A stretch of 64,000 nt of DNA from Lacticaseibacillus daqingensis (GTDB lineage: Bacteria; Bacillota; Bacilli; Lactobacillales; Lactobacillaceae). The stretch lies in NCBI RefSeq assembly GCF_003946115.1, contig NZ_RHOH01000002.1:186001-250000 (forward strand). Reading direction: 5' to 3'. Position 1 is the first letter of the stretch. Each line of letters opens with the position of its first letter. The notes under the pieces were generated by a model. The model was not told the origin of the DNA and did no database searches. It saw only the letters and a program-made list of their open reading frames with translations. Positions 1 to 8,692 of this stretch are shown one piece after another. A program made the translations under genes and the position numbers.

Positions 1-226
1 GGGTGATAATGATGATGGCGATCCCGTAGCCGTTGGCGGTGCCGACAAGCTGCGCCAACCATTCCATCAGGTGCTGGAGCGGCTTACCGATCAGGTTATA
101 AAAAGTACCAAAAAAGCCGGTGGGGGCTTTGAGAGTGGCGTGTTTGGCCGTGTTACCACAGGCGGCCAGCAAAACGGTCAGGCTCCCCAGCCCCCCTAAG
201 ACGAGCCATTGTTTTAATTTACGCAT
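1..226 (-). CDS. yidC: Membrane protein insertase YidC/OxaA, lipoprotein type (N-terminal part, cut by window edge)
   Basis: Only about 75 residues are inside the window; the rest lies before base 1. The start ATG is at 226, with an AAGGGAAAG ribosome site just upstream. The protein opens with basic residues, a hydrophobic stretch and a lipobox ending LLAAC at about residues 19-23, so it should be cleaved and lipidated at Cys23. The following GFFGTFYNLIGKPLQHLMEWLA region is the amphipathic and first membrane part typical of Gram-positive YidC/SpoIIIJ/OxaA proteins, which insert membrane proteins with or without SecYEG. Its neighbours acyP and an SpoU-type methyltransferase are its usual neighbours in lactobacilli. 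Family call is firm; whether it is YidC1 or YidC2 cannot be judged from the fragment. Confidence 0.85.
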   Translation of the reverse strand, partial: MRKLKQWLVLGGLGSLTVLLAACGNTAKHATLKAPTGFFGTFYNLIGKPLQHLMEWLAQLVGTANGYGIAIIIIT

Positions 227-323
227 GTTGTCTTTCCCTTCATCTCATACTGCACACCATTCTACTTGAAGGGGCGGCGGCTTTCAACCCGCCACAGGCT
301 GAAATCACTGGGTGTCACTTCAC

Positions 324-602
324 CTACCGGACTAAGAAGCGGCTGTAGGCCGGGACGGGGTCCAGCACCCGTTCCGTGTAGTGGGTGACGTGGCCGCTAG
401 GGCTTGGGCTGGCCTTGACGGCTGCGGTGAATTTGGCCATGGCCTCGGGCTCACCGACCGCTTCAATGGTGACCGATCCGTCAGCCTCGTTTTGGGCCAT
501 CCCGACAATGTGGAGTTGCTGTGCCACCATCAACGTCATCCAGCGAAAGCCCACGCCCTGCACGCGACCCTCGACCCGAATTGCTTTTGCGATTTTTGTC
601 AT
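324..602 (-). CDS. acyP: Acylphosphatase
   Basis: The 92-residue protein has the full length of the small acylphosphatase family, which hydrolyses acyl phosphates such as acetyl phosphate or carbamoyl phosphate in the cytosol. The family signature GRVQGVGFR is at residues 12-20, with the catalytic Arg at its end, and the conserved Asn of the second motif is in QNEADGSV (residues 37-44). The ATG at 602 follows a GGAGGCG ribosome site. It is transcribed away from the RNA methyltransferase gene on the other strand and toward yidC. A minus-strand extended -10 (TGC-TAAAAT, 628-636) can serve it. Residue pattern and size leave little doubt. Confidence 0.95.
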   Translation of the reverse strand: MTKIAKAIRVEGRVQGVGFRWMTLMVAQQLHIVGMAQNEADGSVTIEAVGEPEAMAKFTAAVKASPSPSGHVTHYTERVLDPVPAYSRFLVR

Positions 603-627
603 CGTCTCGCCTCCGTTTTCTTCTCCT

Positions 628-657
628 ATTTTAGCATATTCACCGGCGGCCTATGAT
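628..657. promoter_or_regulatory. Divergent, nearly overlapping promoter pair for acyP and the RNA methyltransferase
   Basis: On the minus strand TATGC-TAAAAT (628-638 read in reverse) is an extended -10 for acyP. On the plus strand TATGAT at 652-657 is a -10 candidate for the methyltransferase gene, with no clear -35. The two -10 elements are less than 20 bases apart, so polymerases could interfere with one another. Seen by eye only. Confidence 0.45.
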
Positions 658-693
658 AGACTGACAAGGAAGCATACGCTTAAGGAGGCAACT

Positions 694-1452
694 ATGGAAT
701 ACATCGCATCACCGAAGAACGAGCACATTAAGGCGGCTAAGAAACTGACGAACAAGAAGTACCAAAAGCAGGGGCAAGCCTACTTACTGGAGGGCTGGCA
801 CCTGGTGGAAGAGGCGCTCAAGGCGGGTGTGACGCCCAAGCGGCTCTACGCAACGGACAAGTACCTGAACGAGCGGCTGCTCAAGCCGTTTTATGACATT
901 ACCACCGAAATCTCACCGGAGGTGGCCAATCACTTGGCCGAGACGCCGACCCCTCAAGGCATTTTTGCCGTGATGCCGCGTGTGCCCGGCGCGCTCAGCA
1001 AAACGCTGAGCGGTCAGTTCCTGCTGCTGGATGGCATTCAGGACCCCGGCAACGTGGGGACGCTGGTGCGCACTGCGGACGCAGCCGGGATCGGCACGGT
1101 AGTCTTTGGTAACGGTACCGCCGATGCGTTCAACCCGAAAGTGCTACGCGCCATGCAGGGGAGTCAGTTCCACGTCAACCTGGTGACCGCGCCACTGCCG
1201 GCGCTGGTGGACCAGTTGAAGGCGGCCGGCGTGCCGGTGTATGGGACAGAGCTCAACGTGAACGCCTTGCCTTACACCGAGGTGGCACCGAGCGCCCAAT
1301 TTGGACTGATTGTCGGGAATGAAGGTAATGGCATGGACGCGGGCTTGCTACGGCAAACCGACACCAACCTATACATTCCCATCAAGGGCCGGGCAGAATC
1401 GCTGAACGTTGCGATCGCGGCCGCAGTGGTCCTGTTCCACTTGACCGCCTAG
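694..1452 (+). CDS. TrmH/SpoU-family RNA 2'-O-methyltransferase
   Basis: The 252-residue protein has the two parts of SpoU-type 23S rRNA or tRNA ribose methyltransferases: an N-terminal substrate-binding domain (about 1-95, beginning EYIASPKNEHIKAAKKL) and a C-terminal trefoil-knot SAM domain. The knot motifs are visible as LLDGIQDPGNVGTLVRTADA (about 110-129), GLIVGNEGNGM (about 204-214) and IPIKGRAESLNVAIAAAV (about 227-244). The start at 694 is chosen because it follows TAAGGAGG at the right distance; the frame stays open upstream to 385, but that part lies opposite acyP. It probably methylates 23S rRNA; the target nucleotide cannot be read from sequence. A short CCCCG/CGGGG hairpin follows the gene. 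Confidence 0.9.
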   Translation: MEYIASPKNEHIKAAKKLTNKKYQKQGQAYLLEGWHLVEEALKAGVTPKRLYATDKYLNERLLKPFYDITTEISPEVANHLAETPTPQGIFAVMPRVPGALSKTLSGQFLLLDGIQDPGNVGTLVRTADAAGIGTVVFGNGTADAFNPKVLRAMQGSQFHVNLVTAPLPALVDQLKAAGVPVYGTELNVNALPYTEVAPSAQFGLIVGNEGNGMDAGLLRQTDTNLYIPIKGRAESLNVAIAAAVVLFHLTA

Positions 1453-1545
1453 CGGGTTAAGAATCGCTTAATCCCCGCCTTTTAACGGGGGAACCTGTTA
1501 TACTATAGGTGTGTTGAACGATTTTTGGTAAAAAGGGGATATTCA

Positions 1546-2040
1546 ATGAGCGACAAGCTTGATTGGACCAACGACACCGAGTATCTGGCGCTTGTCCAGG
1601 ATCTGTTAGATCAGCCGGCGGTTCAGCGGCTGGCGGACTACACGCAGCACCACTACTCGAATCGGTTGGACCACTGCATCAGCGTCTCTTACCGCAGTTA
1701 CTTACTCGGTAAGCGCTGGCATCTGAATGTCCGCGCGCTAGCTCGAGCGGGCCTGCTTCACGATCTGTTCTACTACGACTGGCGGACGACGAAGTTTGAC
1801 CTTGGCACGCATGCCTATGTCCACCCCCGCATTGCCTTGCGCAACGCGGAGAAGTTGACTGATCTGACACCGATGGAAAAAGACATCATCATCAAGCACA
1901 TGTGGGGGGCCACCCTCGGTGTGCCGCGCTACCGCGAGAGCCTGGTGGTGTCGTTAGTCGATGATTACGCGGCGGTCGATGAGGTGGTCGTCCCTTGGCT
2001 ACACAAGGTGCGTCACCCGTTCAAATATAGTGTGAACTGA
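1546..2040 (+). CDS. HD-domain phosphohydrolase family protein
   Basis: The 164-residue protein carries an HD metal-dependent phosphohydrolase fold. Visible metal-site candidates are the His in RLDHCIS (about residue 44), the LLHD pair (about 71-72), a later His in YVHPRIA (about 89) and IIKHMWG (about 116), and an Asp in SLVDDYAA (about 138). Proteins of this group in Firmicutes are often annotated as HD family hydrolases without a proven substrate. ATG at 1546 follows AAAAGGGGAT; an in-frame TTG at 1525 has no ribosome site and is rejected. TATACT at 1499-1504 is a likely -10. The gene stands alone between the methyltransferase gene and a strong terminator, so context gives no function. Confidence 0.8.
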   Translation: MSDKLDWTNDTEYLALVQDLLDQPAVQRLADYTQHHYSNRLDHCISVSYRSYLLGKRWHLNVRALARAGLLHDLFYYDWRTTKFDLGTHAYVHPRIALRNAEKLTDLTPMEKDIIIKHMWGATLGVPRYRESLVVSLVDDYAAVDEVVVPWLHKVRHPFKYSVN

Positions 2041-2056
2041 TTAGAAGCCGATCAGG

Positions 2057-2089
2057 CGGGGTGAAAGGGGAACCTTTCACTCCGTTTTT
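2057..2089 (+). terminator. Rho-independent terminator after the HD-domain gene
   Basis: A 12-base-pair stem (CGGGGTGAAAGG with CCTTTCACTCCG, one G-U) closes a GGAA loop and is followed by five T residues. Confidence 0.9.
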
Positions 2090-2100
2090 GCGTTCGATGC

Positions 2101-2159
2101 TTGTAAATTCTGAGGGTTGCGTTATACTTATGCTATCTAAATGTAAGTGACGTTAACAT
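2101..2159 (+). promoter_or_regulatory. Promoter and possible autoregulatory operator of the HxlR gene
   Basis: TTGTAA (2101-2106), 16 bases, TATACT (2123-2128) make a good vegetative promoter; TATGC-TATCT at 2129-2138 is an alternative extended -10. Over the expected start site lies an imperfect palindrome, ATGTAAGTGACGTTAACAT (2141-2159), with outer arms ATGT/ACAT. HxlR-type regulators commonly bind such sites in their own promoters; here that is inference. Confidence 0.5.
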
Positions 2160-2173
2160 GAGGTGAAAAGAAG

Positions 2174-2536
2174 ATGGCTGAAAGTATTGCGACCGCGACG
2201 GAAGACTGTACGAAAATGACGCTTTGTCCCAAGTTCACGAAAACTTTCTCGATTTTGGGGAAGAAGTGGAACGGGATGATTCTTGAGGTGCTGTTGAACC
2301 ATGGCCCATCCCGGTTCAAGGACATTGCGGGGATCGTGGCGAAGTGCTCCGACCGCGTCTTGGTTGAGCGGCTCAAAGAACTTGAAAGCGAAGGCCTGGT
2401 CGATCGCCTGACGCACGAAGGCTCTTCTCTGATCGAGTATGCACTGACCGCGAAAGGCGCGGCGTTGCAGCCCGTCATGGCCGCTGCGCACACGTGGGGC
2501 GACAGCTGGCTCACCGATGTGGAGTGCGGGGAATAG
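2174..2536 (+). CDS. HxlR-family winged-helix transcriptional regulator
   Basis: The 120-residue protein matches the HxlR (MarR-like winged helix) family, which often senses aldehydes, quinones or disulfide stress through cysteine. Family marks are CPKFTKTFSILGKKW (about 19-33; the usual CP...LIGGKW opening), the recognition-helix region RFKDIAGI...SDRVLVERLKELE (about 49-76) and the wing ending LVDRLTHE. Two N-terminal cysteines (about 14 and 19) are candidates for redox sensing; the second is the family-conserved one. The ATG at 2174 follows AGGTGAAAAG. No target gene sits beside it, so it may regulate only itself or a distant gene. Confidence 0.85.
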   Translation: MAESIATATEDCTKMTLCPKFTKTFSILGKKWNGMILEVLLNHGPSRFKDIAGIVAKCSDRVLVERLKELESEGLVDRLTHEGSSLIEYALTAKGAALQPVMAAAHTWGDSWLTDVECGE

Positions 2537-2580
2537 TCGCCGCGGACTTCAGGGCTGGCGGCGGCATTACCCGCCGCACC

Positions 2581-2609
2581 TTGCGCGGTCCGGGGGCCTG
2601 TGCTAGACT
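2581..2609 (+). promoter_or_regulatory. Promoter of the pheST T-box transcript
   Basis: TTGCGC (2581-2586), exactly 17 bases, TAGACT (2604-2609), with TGC in front of the -10 giving an extended -10. Confidence 0.7.
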
Positions 2610-2615
2610 GAATGC

Positions 2616-2849
2616 GATAGATTGATGACGTAAATACGATGACGGAAGCTCAGGCGGGCGACCTTGTGAGGGAGTGGCATCCATGGACTGGAAGGTGCCT
2701 CAAGGTCAAGCGCATGTTTTCACTTCCCGAGTAGACTTCTGAAAGGAAGCTCCGGCCCTGCCGTTATGATGTTGAGTGCACCCGCAGTGGGTGAACAAGG
2801 GTGGTACCGCGATGCGACGCTTCGTCCCTTTTTAGGGCGAAGCGTTTTT
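2616..2849 (+). promoter_or_regulatory. T-box leader (tRNA-sensing) of pheST with terminator
   Basis: The conserved T-box bulge sequence GGGTGGTACCGCG is at 2799-2811. It is followed by a terminator hairpin ACGCTTCGTCCC...AGGGCGAAGCGT with a T run (2817-2849). Upstream, a stem I region carries an apical GTGG/AAGG-type loop and a likely specifier, TTC at 2719-2721, followed by the frequent CCCGAGTAG context. TTC is a Phe codon and the gene behind it is pheS, which supports sensing of uncharged tRNA-Phe. Uncharged tRNA would favour the antiterminator and raise pheST expression. Confidence 0.92.
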
Positions 2850-2892
2850 GTGTGCCCGGAGACGTGACCATGACAAGAAAAGGAGAAACAGC

Positions 2893-3939
2893 ATGGATCT
2901 GAAGACCAAGTTGGAGCAATTGTTCGAAGAGAACCACCAGCAGATCAGCCAAACCGGCGACCTGGATGAGCTGAACCAGATCCGCGTGAACCTGTTGGGC
3001 AAAAAAGGCCCGATCACCGAGGTTTTGCGCGGCATGAAGGACCTGAGCAACGAGGAGCGTCCCAAGGTGGGCGCCTTTGCCAACAAGATCAAGGCGGATC
3101 TACAGGACGCTATTGCGGCACGCAAGGCGGCCTTGGAGCAGGCCGAAATTCAGCAGAAGCTCGCGCAGGAAACCATTGACGTGACGCTGCCTGGCGATCA
3201 GGTCGTGCAGGGGACCCCGCACATTTTGGCCCAGATCATGGACGACGTTGAGGAATACTTCATCGGTCAGGGCTACCAAGTGGTTGACGGGCCGGAAGTG
3301 GAGGAAGACCACTACAACTTCGAGATGCTGAACATTCCCAAGGACCACCCGGCGCGCGATATGCAAGACACCTTCTACATCGATTCGCAGCTCTTGATGC
3401 GCTCTCAAACCAGCCCGGTGCAGGCGCGCACGATGGAGATCCATGACTTCAGCCAGGGCCCGCTGAAGATGATCAGCCCCGGGCGCGTGTACCGGCGCGA
3501 CACCGATGATGCGACCCACAGTCACCAGTTCCACCAGATCGAAGGGCTCGTCATCGACAAGCACATCACCATGGCCGACCTGAAGGGGACGCTGTTGGCC
3601 CTGGCGCAGCACGTCTTTGGCGCGGACCGGCAAATTCGGCTCCGGCCAAGCTTTTTCCCGTTCACGGAGCCGTCCGTCGAAGTCGACGTGTCGTGCTTCC
3701 GATGCAACGGTAAGGGCTGCGCTATCTGCAAGTACTCCGGCTGGATCGAAGTGCTCGGTGCCGGCATGGTGCACCCGAACGTCCTGAACGCGGCCGGCGT
3801 GGATGCCGATGTCTACGGGGGCTTTGCCTTTGGCCTTGGCCCGGACCGCTTTGCGATGCTCAAGTACGGGATCGACGACATCCGCAGCTTCTATCAGGGC
3901 GATGTCCGCTTCTTGTCCCAGTTCCAACAGGAGGGTTAA
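2893..3939 (+). CDS. pheS: Phenylalanyl-tRNA synthetase alpha subunit
   Basis: The 348-residue protein is the catalytic subunit of the alpha2-beta2 enzyme that charges tRNA-Phe. Residues 1-85 form the coiled-coil tRNA arm; the class II core follows, with motif 2 around [25 protein letters not shown] (about 196-220) and motif 3 near [19 protein letters not shown]. Four cysteines in [12 protein letters not shown] (about 275-286) form the usual Zn-type insert of this family. The start at 2893 follows AAAAGGAGAAA; the open frame reaches back to 2848, inside the terminator, and is not used. It lies 3 bases before pheT and is under T-box control. Confidence 0.98.
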   Translation: MDLKTKLEQLFEENHQQISQTGDLDELNQIRVNLLGKKGPITEVLRGMKDLSNEERPKVGAFANKIKADLQDAIAARKAALEQAEIQQKLAQETIDVTLPGDQVVQGTPHILAQIMDDVEEYFIGQGYQVVDGPEVEEDHYNFEMLNIPKDHPARDMQDTFYIDSQLLMRSQTSPVQARTMEIHDFSQGPLKMISPGRVYRRDTDDATHSHQFHQIEGLVIDKHITMADLKGTLLALAQHVFGADRQIRLRPSFFPFTEPSVEVDVSCFRCNGKGCAICKYSGWIEVLGAGMVHPNVLNAAGVDADVYGGFAFGLGPDRFAMLKYGIDDIRSFYQGDVRFLSQFQQEG

Positions 3940-3942
3940 CTC

Positions 3943-6357
3943 ATGGACGTTTCGTATGCATGGCTCAAAGAATTGGTGGACGTGCCAGCCACCCCAGAAG
4001 AACTGATGGACAAGGTGTCGCGGACGGGGATCGAAGTTGACAGCGTGCGCTACCCGGACGACCAGAAAATGAAAAAAGTCGTGGTCGGCAAGGTCGTTGA
4101 ACTGACCGAGCACCCGGACTCTGACCACCTGCACATTGCGCAGGTGGATGTCGGCGAAGAGACGCTACGGCAAATCGTCTGTGGCGCCCCGAACATCGCC
4201 GTCGGCCAAACCGTGGTGGTCGCACTGCCAGGGGCGCGCATTGGCGGCAACGAGAAGATCAAGAAGGGCAAGATGCGCGGGGTCGAAAGCCTCGGCATGA
4301 TCTGTGCCTTGCAGGAGCTCGGGTTCAGCGATTCCGTCGCGCCCAAAGCCTTCGATGATGGCATCTACGTCTTTGACGAACCCCTGACTCCTGGGAGCGA
4401 CGCGCTTGAAGCACTGGGGATGCATGATGCGATCCTCGATTTTGAGATCACGCCGAACCGCGCGGACGCCCTGGGCATGCGCGGCGTCGCTTGGGAAGTC
4501 GGGGCCACCTACAATACGGTGCCGCACTTCAACGACCAGCCGGTGCAAGAAACCGGTAAGCCGGTGAGCGACTACCTGAGCGCCACGGTCACCGACACAG
4601 CCGATGCCCCGGCCTATCAGCTGCGGGTGGTGGCGGATGTCACGGTGAAGGACAGCCCGCTGTGGCTGCAGCGGCGCCTGTGGAACGCTGGCATTCGCCC
4701 GATCAACAACATCGTGGACGTGACCAACCTGATCATGCTCGGCTATGGCCAGCCGCTGCACGCGTTTGACTATCAGAAGCTGCCGAGCCAGCAGATCCTG
4801 GTGAGGCGCGCCACGGCTGGTGAGGCGCTGACCACGCTCGATGGTAACGACCACACGCTTGACCCCGAAGACATTGTGATCACCGATGGTCAAAAGCCGA
4901 TCGCGTTGGCTGGGGTGATGGGCGGGCTCGACTCCGAAATCACCGCCAGCACCACCACTGTTGTGCTGGAGGCCGCCAAGTTTGCCCCGGTCAGTGTGCG
5001 CAAGACGGCCCTGCGCTACAACCTGCGCTCTCAGGCCTCGGCTCGGTTTGAAAAGGGCATCGATGTGGGCGCCATCAACGCGGCGCTGGATGAAGCGGCC
5101 CGCCTGATTGCCGCGCTTGGCGAAGGGACCGTGGCCACCGGCACCGTTTCGGCCAGCGCCATTGATGCGGCCCCGACCAACGTGGACATTTCCCTGTCGC
5201 GGATCAACCACGTGCTGGGCACCGACCTAAGCGTTGACACTGTGACCACCATTTTCAAGCGCCTTGGCTTTGGTGTGACGGCTGCAGACGGGCTACTGGC
5301 CGTTTCCGTGCCGACACGGCGCTGGGACATCAGCATCGAGGCCGATCTGATCGAAGAGGTTGCGCGCATTTACGGCTACGACAACTTGCCGAGCACGCTG
5401 CCGACGACCACGATGACCATCGGTGAGTTCACGCCGAAGCAGGCGCGCCTGCGCCGGACGCGCAAGCTGCTGGAAGGCCTTGGCCTGACCCAGATCATCA
5501 GCTACGGCCTGACCAGTGACGCCAAGGCGGCGCGCTTCACGCTGGCCCCGGCTGAAGCGACCGGCGTGGCCTTTCCAATGACCGAGGACCACAAGACGCT
5601 GCGGCGCAACTTGGTGTCCGGTTTACTGGATGCCGTCGCCTACAACGTGGCGCGGAAGCAAACCGACCTGGCGCTGTATGAACAGGGCCGCGTCTTTCCG
5701 CGTTCGGCCGGTCACACGCGGCCGGAGGAGCATGAGTACATCGGTGGTGCGCTGACCGGCAACGTGATCGCACAAAACTGGCATCAAAGCGCCCAACCCG
5801 TTGATTTTTACGCGGCCAAGGGAGTCGTTTCGGCCTTGTTGGCGGATTACCGGCTTGAGGCGCCTGTGCGTTACGAAGCGCTGACGGACGATCCCGACTT
5901 GCATCCCGGTCAAAGCGCTAAGCTACTGCTGGGGGATGAAGTCATCGGGCTGGTTGGCCGGCTGCACCCGGCGTTCGAGCACGCCAACAACCTGCCGCAA
6001 ACCTTTGTCTTCGAGCTGAACCTGGATGCTTTGATGGCGGCACCGCGCAGCGAGATGCAAGCGGCGTTGGCGCCGAAGTTCCCGAGCGTGACGCGCGACA
6101 TCGCGGTGCAAGTCGCCACGACCGTTACCAACGCTCAGATTCAGGCAGTGATCGCGACCGTTGGCGGCAAGTACCTGCAGTCCAGCCACCTGTTTGACGT
6201 TTACGCCGGGGACAAGATCGCGGCCGACCAGAAGAGCCTGGCCTACACCCTGACCTACCGGCGTGATGATCAGACTTTGACGGAAGACGAGGTCAACTCG
6301 GCTTTTGCTAAGGTCGTGGCAGCGCTGGAACGTGACCTAAACGCCCAGATCCGATAA
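3943..6357 (+). CDS. pheT: Phenylalanyl-tRNA synthetase beta subunit
   Basis: The 804-residue protein has the complete PheT domain order: an N-terminal EMAP/tRNA-binding OB domain (about 40-150, with PDSDHLHIAQVDVG and NIAVGQTVVVALPGA), the B3/B4 editing domain (about 210-385, NNIVDVTNLIMLGYGQPLHAFDY), B5 (about 405-475, containing RRWDISIEADLIEEVARIYGYDNLP), the catalytic-like core, and a C-terminal ferredoxin-fold anticodon-binding domain (about 710-804, KFPSVTRDIAV). The ribosome site AGGAGG is inside the end of pheS, only 3 bases separating the genes, so the subunits are probably translated together. Confidence 0.98.
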   Translation: MDVSYAWLKELVDVPATPEELMDKVSRTGIEVDSVRYPDDQKMKKVVVGKVVELTEHPDSDHLHIAQVDVGEETLRQIVCGAPNIAVGQTVVVALPGARIGGNEKIKKGKMRGVESLGMICALQELGFSDSVAPKAFDDGIYVFDEPLTPGSDALEALGMHDAILDFEITPNRADALGMRGVAWEVGATYNTVPHFNDQPVQETGKPVSDYLSATVTDTADAPAYQLRVVADVTVKDSPLWLQRRLWNAGIRPINNIVDVTNLIMLGYGQPLHAFDYQKLPSQQILVRRATAGEALTTLDGNDHTLDPEDIVITDGQKPIALAGVMGGLDSEITASTTTVVLEAAKFAPVSVRKTALRYNLRSQASARFEKGIDVGAINAALDEAARLIAALGEGTVATGTVSASAIDAAPTNVDISLSRINHVLGTDLSVDTVTTIFKRLGFGVTAADGLLAVSVPTRRWDISIEADLIEEVARIYGYDNLPSTLPTTTMTIGEFTPKQARLRRTRKLLEGLGLTQIISYGLTSDAKAARFTLAPAEATGVAFPMTEDHKTLRRNLVSGLLDAVAYNVARKQTDLALYEQGRVFPRSAGHTRPEEHEYIGGALTGNVIAQNWHQSAQPVDFYAAKGVVSALLADYRLEAPVRYEALTDDPDLHPGQSAKLLLGDEVIGLVGRLHPAFEHANNLPQTFVFELNLDALMAAPRSEMQAALAPKFPSVTRDIAVQVATTVTNAQIQAVIATVGGKYLQSSHLFDVYAGDKIAADQKSLAYTLTYRRDDQTLTEDEVNSAFAKVVAALERDLNAQIR

Positions 6358-6379
6358 TCTTGACGAATTCTTAACTCGC

Positions 6380-6410
6380 AAACAGGCCGAGTCTTCTCGG
6401 CCTGTTTGAC
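6380..6410 (+). terminator. Hairpin terminator after pheT
   Basis: A perfect 12-base-pair stem, AAACAGGCCGAG with CTCGGCCTGTTT, closes a TCTT loop. The T run is short (TTTGACTGTT), so efficiency is uncertain. Confidence 0.75.
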
Positions 6411-6596
6411 TGTTGACGGGCAACGCGGCGGTACGGCGGGGCCAGCCGGATCACCTAGCCGGCGCAGGGCTGGACACCGCCTGTGGGCCTTGGCTTGTGC
6501 CCCTGACCCGCCCGCCTCAGCGGTGGCGGGTCGGCGCGGCTACACCGCGGGTAAAGCCCGGCAGGAGTCGCTTTTTACAGATTGGTTTTGTATAAT
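6408..6596 (+). promoter_or_regulatory. Intergenic region with a GC-rich hairpin and the mltG -10 element
   Basis: No convincing gene is present. An 8-base-pair hairpin GACCCGCC/GGCGGGTC occupies 6505-6532 without a T run. TATAAT at 6591-6596 is a consensus -10 placed 33 bases before mltG; no good -35 is at the normal distance (TTTACA at 6574-6579 is too close). The leader is otherwise featureless. Confidence 0.5.
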
Positions 6597-6628
6597 GGGG
6601 CGAGCAACTTTTTTAGGAGGACAAAGGC

Positions 6629-7768
6629 GTGGCGAAATCTCCCAACGAAAATCCGCAGCGGCAACGCGATCAACTGACGGGGCAAGTCTCCCGCAGACTG
6701 GTCAAGTGGATCATCGGTATCGCGATCACGGTGGTGGTGGCGATTGCTTTGATGGTCGGGCTGTATGTGCGGCGCGCGCTGCAGCCGCTCGATGCCGAAT
6801 CAAAAACCAAAATCGCCGTGACGATTCCCAGTGGCGCCAGTACCGGCGACATCGGGACGTTGCTTGAAAAGCGCGGGGTGATTCAAAGTGCGCTGATTTT
6901 CAAGTTCTACGTGAAGTTTCACAACGTGCCCAGCTTTCAGGCTGGAGCGTACACCTTCACGAAGGCGGACACGTTTGATGACATTTTGCTCGCCCTGCGC
7001 GGCGGCGCGGCGTCTGATCGTTCCATCGGCTCGGTGCTCGTGCGTGAAGGGGTGACGGCCGAGGAGGTCGCGACCAGCATCAGCAAGTTGGCGCCCAAGA
7101 ACGCCAACCTGAGCAAGGCGAAGGTGATGGCGGTGCTGAAGGACGACAACTTCTTCAACAGCCTCGTCAAGCAGTACCCGAAGCTGTTGACCAGCGCGCA
7201 GGAAGCTTCCGATGTACGCTATCGCTTGGAGGGTTACCTGTTCCCGGCCACGTATGATGTCGCAGCCAAAACTACCGCGGCCTCACTTATCACCACCATG
7301 GTGGCCAAAACCGATAGCGTGATGAGTCCGTACTACGCGACGATCACCAAGCGGGGCATGACTGTCCAGCAGGTGCTCACCTTGGCCAGCCTGGTCGAGC
7401 GTGAAGGGGTCGATGAAACGAACCGCCAAAAGATTGCCGGCGTCTTCTTGAACCGAATTGACATCAAGATGCCACTTCAGTCCGACATCTCCGTGATGTA
7501 CGCCTTGAACACGCACAAGACGCACCTGACGAACCAGGACACCAGTGTTGACTCGCCGTATAACCTGTACGTCAACGCTGGCTATGGTCCGGGACCGTTC
7601 GACCAGCCGTCCGAAGAGTCGATTCGCGCGGTGTTGTCACCTAAGGACCGCGATGCCGACTACCTGTACTTTGTGGCAAACCTGAAGACGGGCGAGATTT
7701 TGTACGCCCGGACCTTGGCGCAGCACAACATCAACACGCAGCGCTTCGCCGCAGATAACGGTAACTAG
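6629..7768 (+). CDS. mltG: Endolytic murein transglycosylase MltG (YceG-like)
   Basis: The 379-residue protein cuts nascent glycan strands at the membrane surface and so limits their length. It has a basic cytoplasmic tail (1-25), one membrane helix (about 26-50, WIIGIAITVVVAIALMVGLYV), a LysM-like region (about 60-150) and the YceG catalytic domain. The conserved catalytic Glu region is LASLVEREGVDETNRQKIAGVFLNRI (about 251-276), followed by MPLQSDISVMYAL and the end motif SPYNLYVNAGYGPGPFDQPSEESI. It starts with GTG at 6629 behind AGGAGG. Next to it are udk and greA, a common lactobacillar order. Confidence 0.95.
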   Translation: MAKSPNENPQRQRDQLTGQVSRRLVKWIIGIAITVVVAIALMVGLYVRRALQPLDAESKTKIAVTIPSGASTGDIGTLLEKRGVIQSALIFKFYVKFHNVPSFQAGAYTFTKADTFDDILLALRGGAASDRSIGSVLVREGVTAEEVATSISKLAPKNANLSKAKVMAVLKDDNFFNSLVKQYPKLLTSAQEASDVRYRLEGYLFPATYDVAAKTTAASLITTMVAKTDSVMSPYYATITKRGMTVQQVLTLASLVEREGVDETNRQKIAGVFLNRIDIKMPLQSDISVMYALNTHKTHLTNQDTSVDSPYNLYVNAGYGPGPFDQPSEESIRAVLSPKDRDADYLYFVANLKTGEILYARTLAQHNINTQRFAADNGN

Positions 7769-7857
7769 CGACGGGGGGCAAACCGGGTTCAAGGCCGGCC
7801 GCAGTAGAACCAGTTGGCCGCCGGCGAACTTTGGGCGCGCGACTGACCATGAGACAT

Positions 7858-7889
7858 GAAAAAGGGGCTCGCGCTCGCGCCCCCTTTTT
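7858..7889 (+). terminator. Terminator between mltG and udk
   Basis: AAAAAGGGG pairs with CCCCTTTTT across a GC-rich loop. The hairpin lies in front of the udk ribosome site, so it separates mltG from udk or attenuates read-through. Confidence 0.7.
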
Positions 7890-7924
7890 CGATGAGAAAA
7901 CACGCACTGGAGGCAATCTTTCGC

Positions 7925-8563
7925 ATGACCGTTCAAAAACCAATCGTCATCGGGGTCACGGGCGGCTCCGCAAGCGGTAAAACCAGCGTTTCGCGCGCGA
8001 TTTTTGACCACTTCTCGGGCCACTCGCTGCTGTTACTTGAGCAGGATTCCTACTACAAGCACAGCGACTTGCCGTTCGAGGAACGCCGCAAGATCAACTA
8101 CGATCACCCGCTGGCGTTTGACACGCCGTTGTTGCATCAGCAGCTGCGGCAGCTGATCAACCGGGAAGCCGTGGATAAGCCCGTTTACGACTACGCGGAC
8201 CACAATCGTGCCAAGCAGGTGGTGCATGTTGCCCCTAAAGATGTCATCATCGTGGAGGGAATCTTGATCCTCGCCGATGAGGAGCTACGCAACCTGATGG
8301 ATATCAAAGTGTACGTGGACACTGATGACGACATTCGCATCATTCGCCGCATTCGGCGGGACATGAAGGAGCGAGGCCGGGCGCTGGATGATATCATCGG
8401 CCAGTACCTGAAGACGGTCAAGCCGTCCTATCACCAGTTTATCGAGCCCACGAAGCGCTACGCTGATATCATCGTGCCTGAAGGTGGCCGCAACACCGTG
8501 GCGATCGACTTGCTCGTGACGAAGATCAAGGATATCCTGACCACGCGTGGGCTGGAAGACTAA
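7925..8563 (+). CDS. udk: Uridine/cytidine kinase
   Basis: The 212-residue protein phosphorylates uridine and cytidine to the monophosphates in pyrimidine salvage. Its P-loop [12 protein letters not shown] is at residues 9-20; the family segment [11 protein letters not shown] follows, and [20 protein letters not shown] is the Walker B/lid entry. The C-terminal [18 protein letters not shown]...[22 protein letters not shown] is diagnostic for Udk. ATG at 7925 follows GGAGGC; an upstream frame extension to 7856 reads through the terminator hairpin and is rejected. It is followed by greA with its own promoter. Confidence 0.97.
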   Translation: MTVQKPIVIGVTGGSASGKTSVSRAIFDHFSGHSLLLLEQDSYYKHSDLPFEERRKINYDHPLAFDTPLLHQQLRQLINREAVDKPVYDYADHNRAKQVVHVAPKDVIIVEGILILADEELRNLMDIKVYVDTDDDIRIIRRIRRDMKERGRALDDIIGQYLKTVKPSYHQFIEPTKRYADIIVPEGGRNTVAIDLLVTKIKDILTTRGLED

Positions 8564-8566
8564 AGG

Positions 8567-8595
8567 TTGACAAGCGCACCGTTTGTTTCTAACAT
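8567..8595 (+). promoter_or_regulatory. greA promoter
   Basis: Consensus TTGACA (8567-8572), 17 bases, TAACAT (8590-8595), starting 1 base after the udk stop codon. It leaves a leader of roughly 90 bases, which contains a small hairpin GGGCG/CGCCC near 8637-8659. Confidence 0.75.
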
Positions 8596-8692
8596 ATTTC
8601 ATTGAGAACATACCAATCGCGGCGCAGGCCGCGGACGGGCGGGCAGATTGCTCGCCCCTTCGTGACTTGACGCGGCAAAGAGGAGAATAACT

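Noticed and set aside
385-693. Longer N terminus for the SpoU-type methyltransferase
   Set aside because: The extension overlaps acyP antisense and the divergent promoters; TAAGGAGG before ATG 694 fixes the start.
3100-5211. Long open frames on the minus strand opposite pheST (344 and 348 codons)
   Set aside because: They are composition-driven shadows: GC-rich coding DNA lacks stop codons on the other strand. They have no ribosome sites, no recognisable domains, and the plus strand genes are certain.
6408-6600. Possible small genes between pheT and mltG
   Set aside because: The open frames have no ribosome sites, odd composition and contain a GC-rich hairpin; nothing looks coding.
7856-7924. 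Longer N terminus for uridine kinase
   Set aside because: It would translate the terminator hairpin; GGAGGC before ATG 7925 is the proper site.
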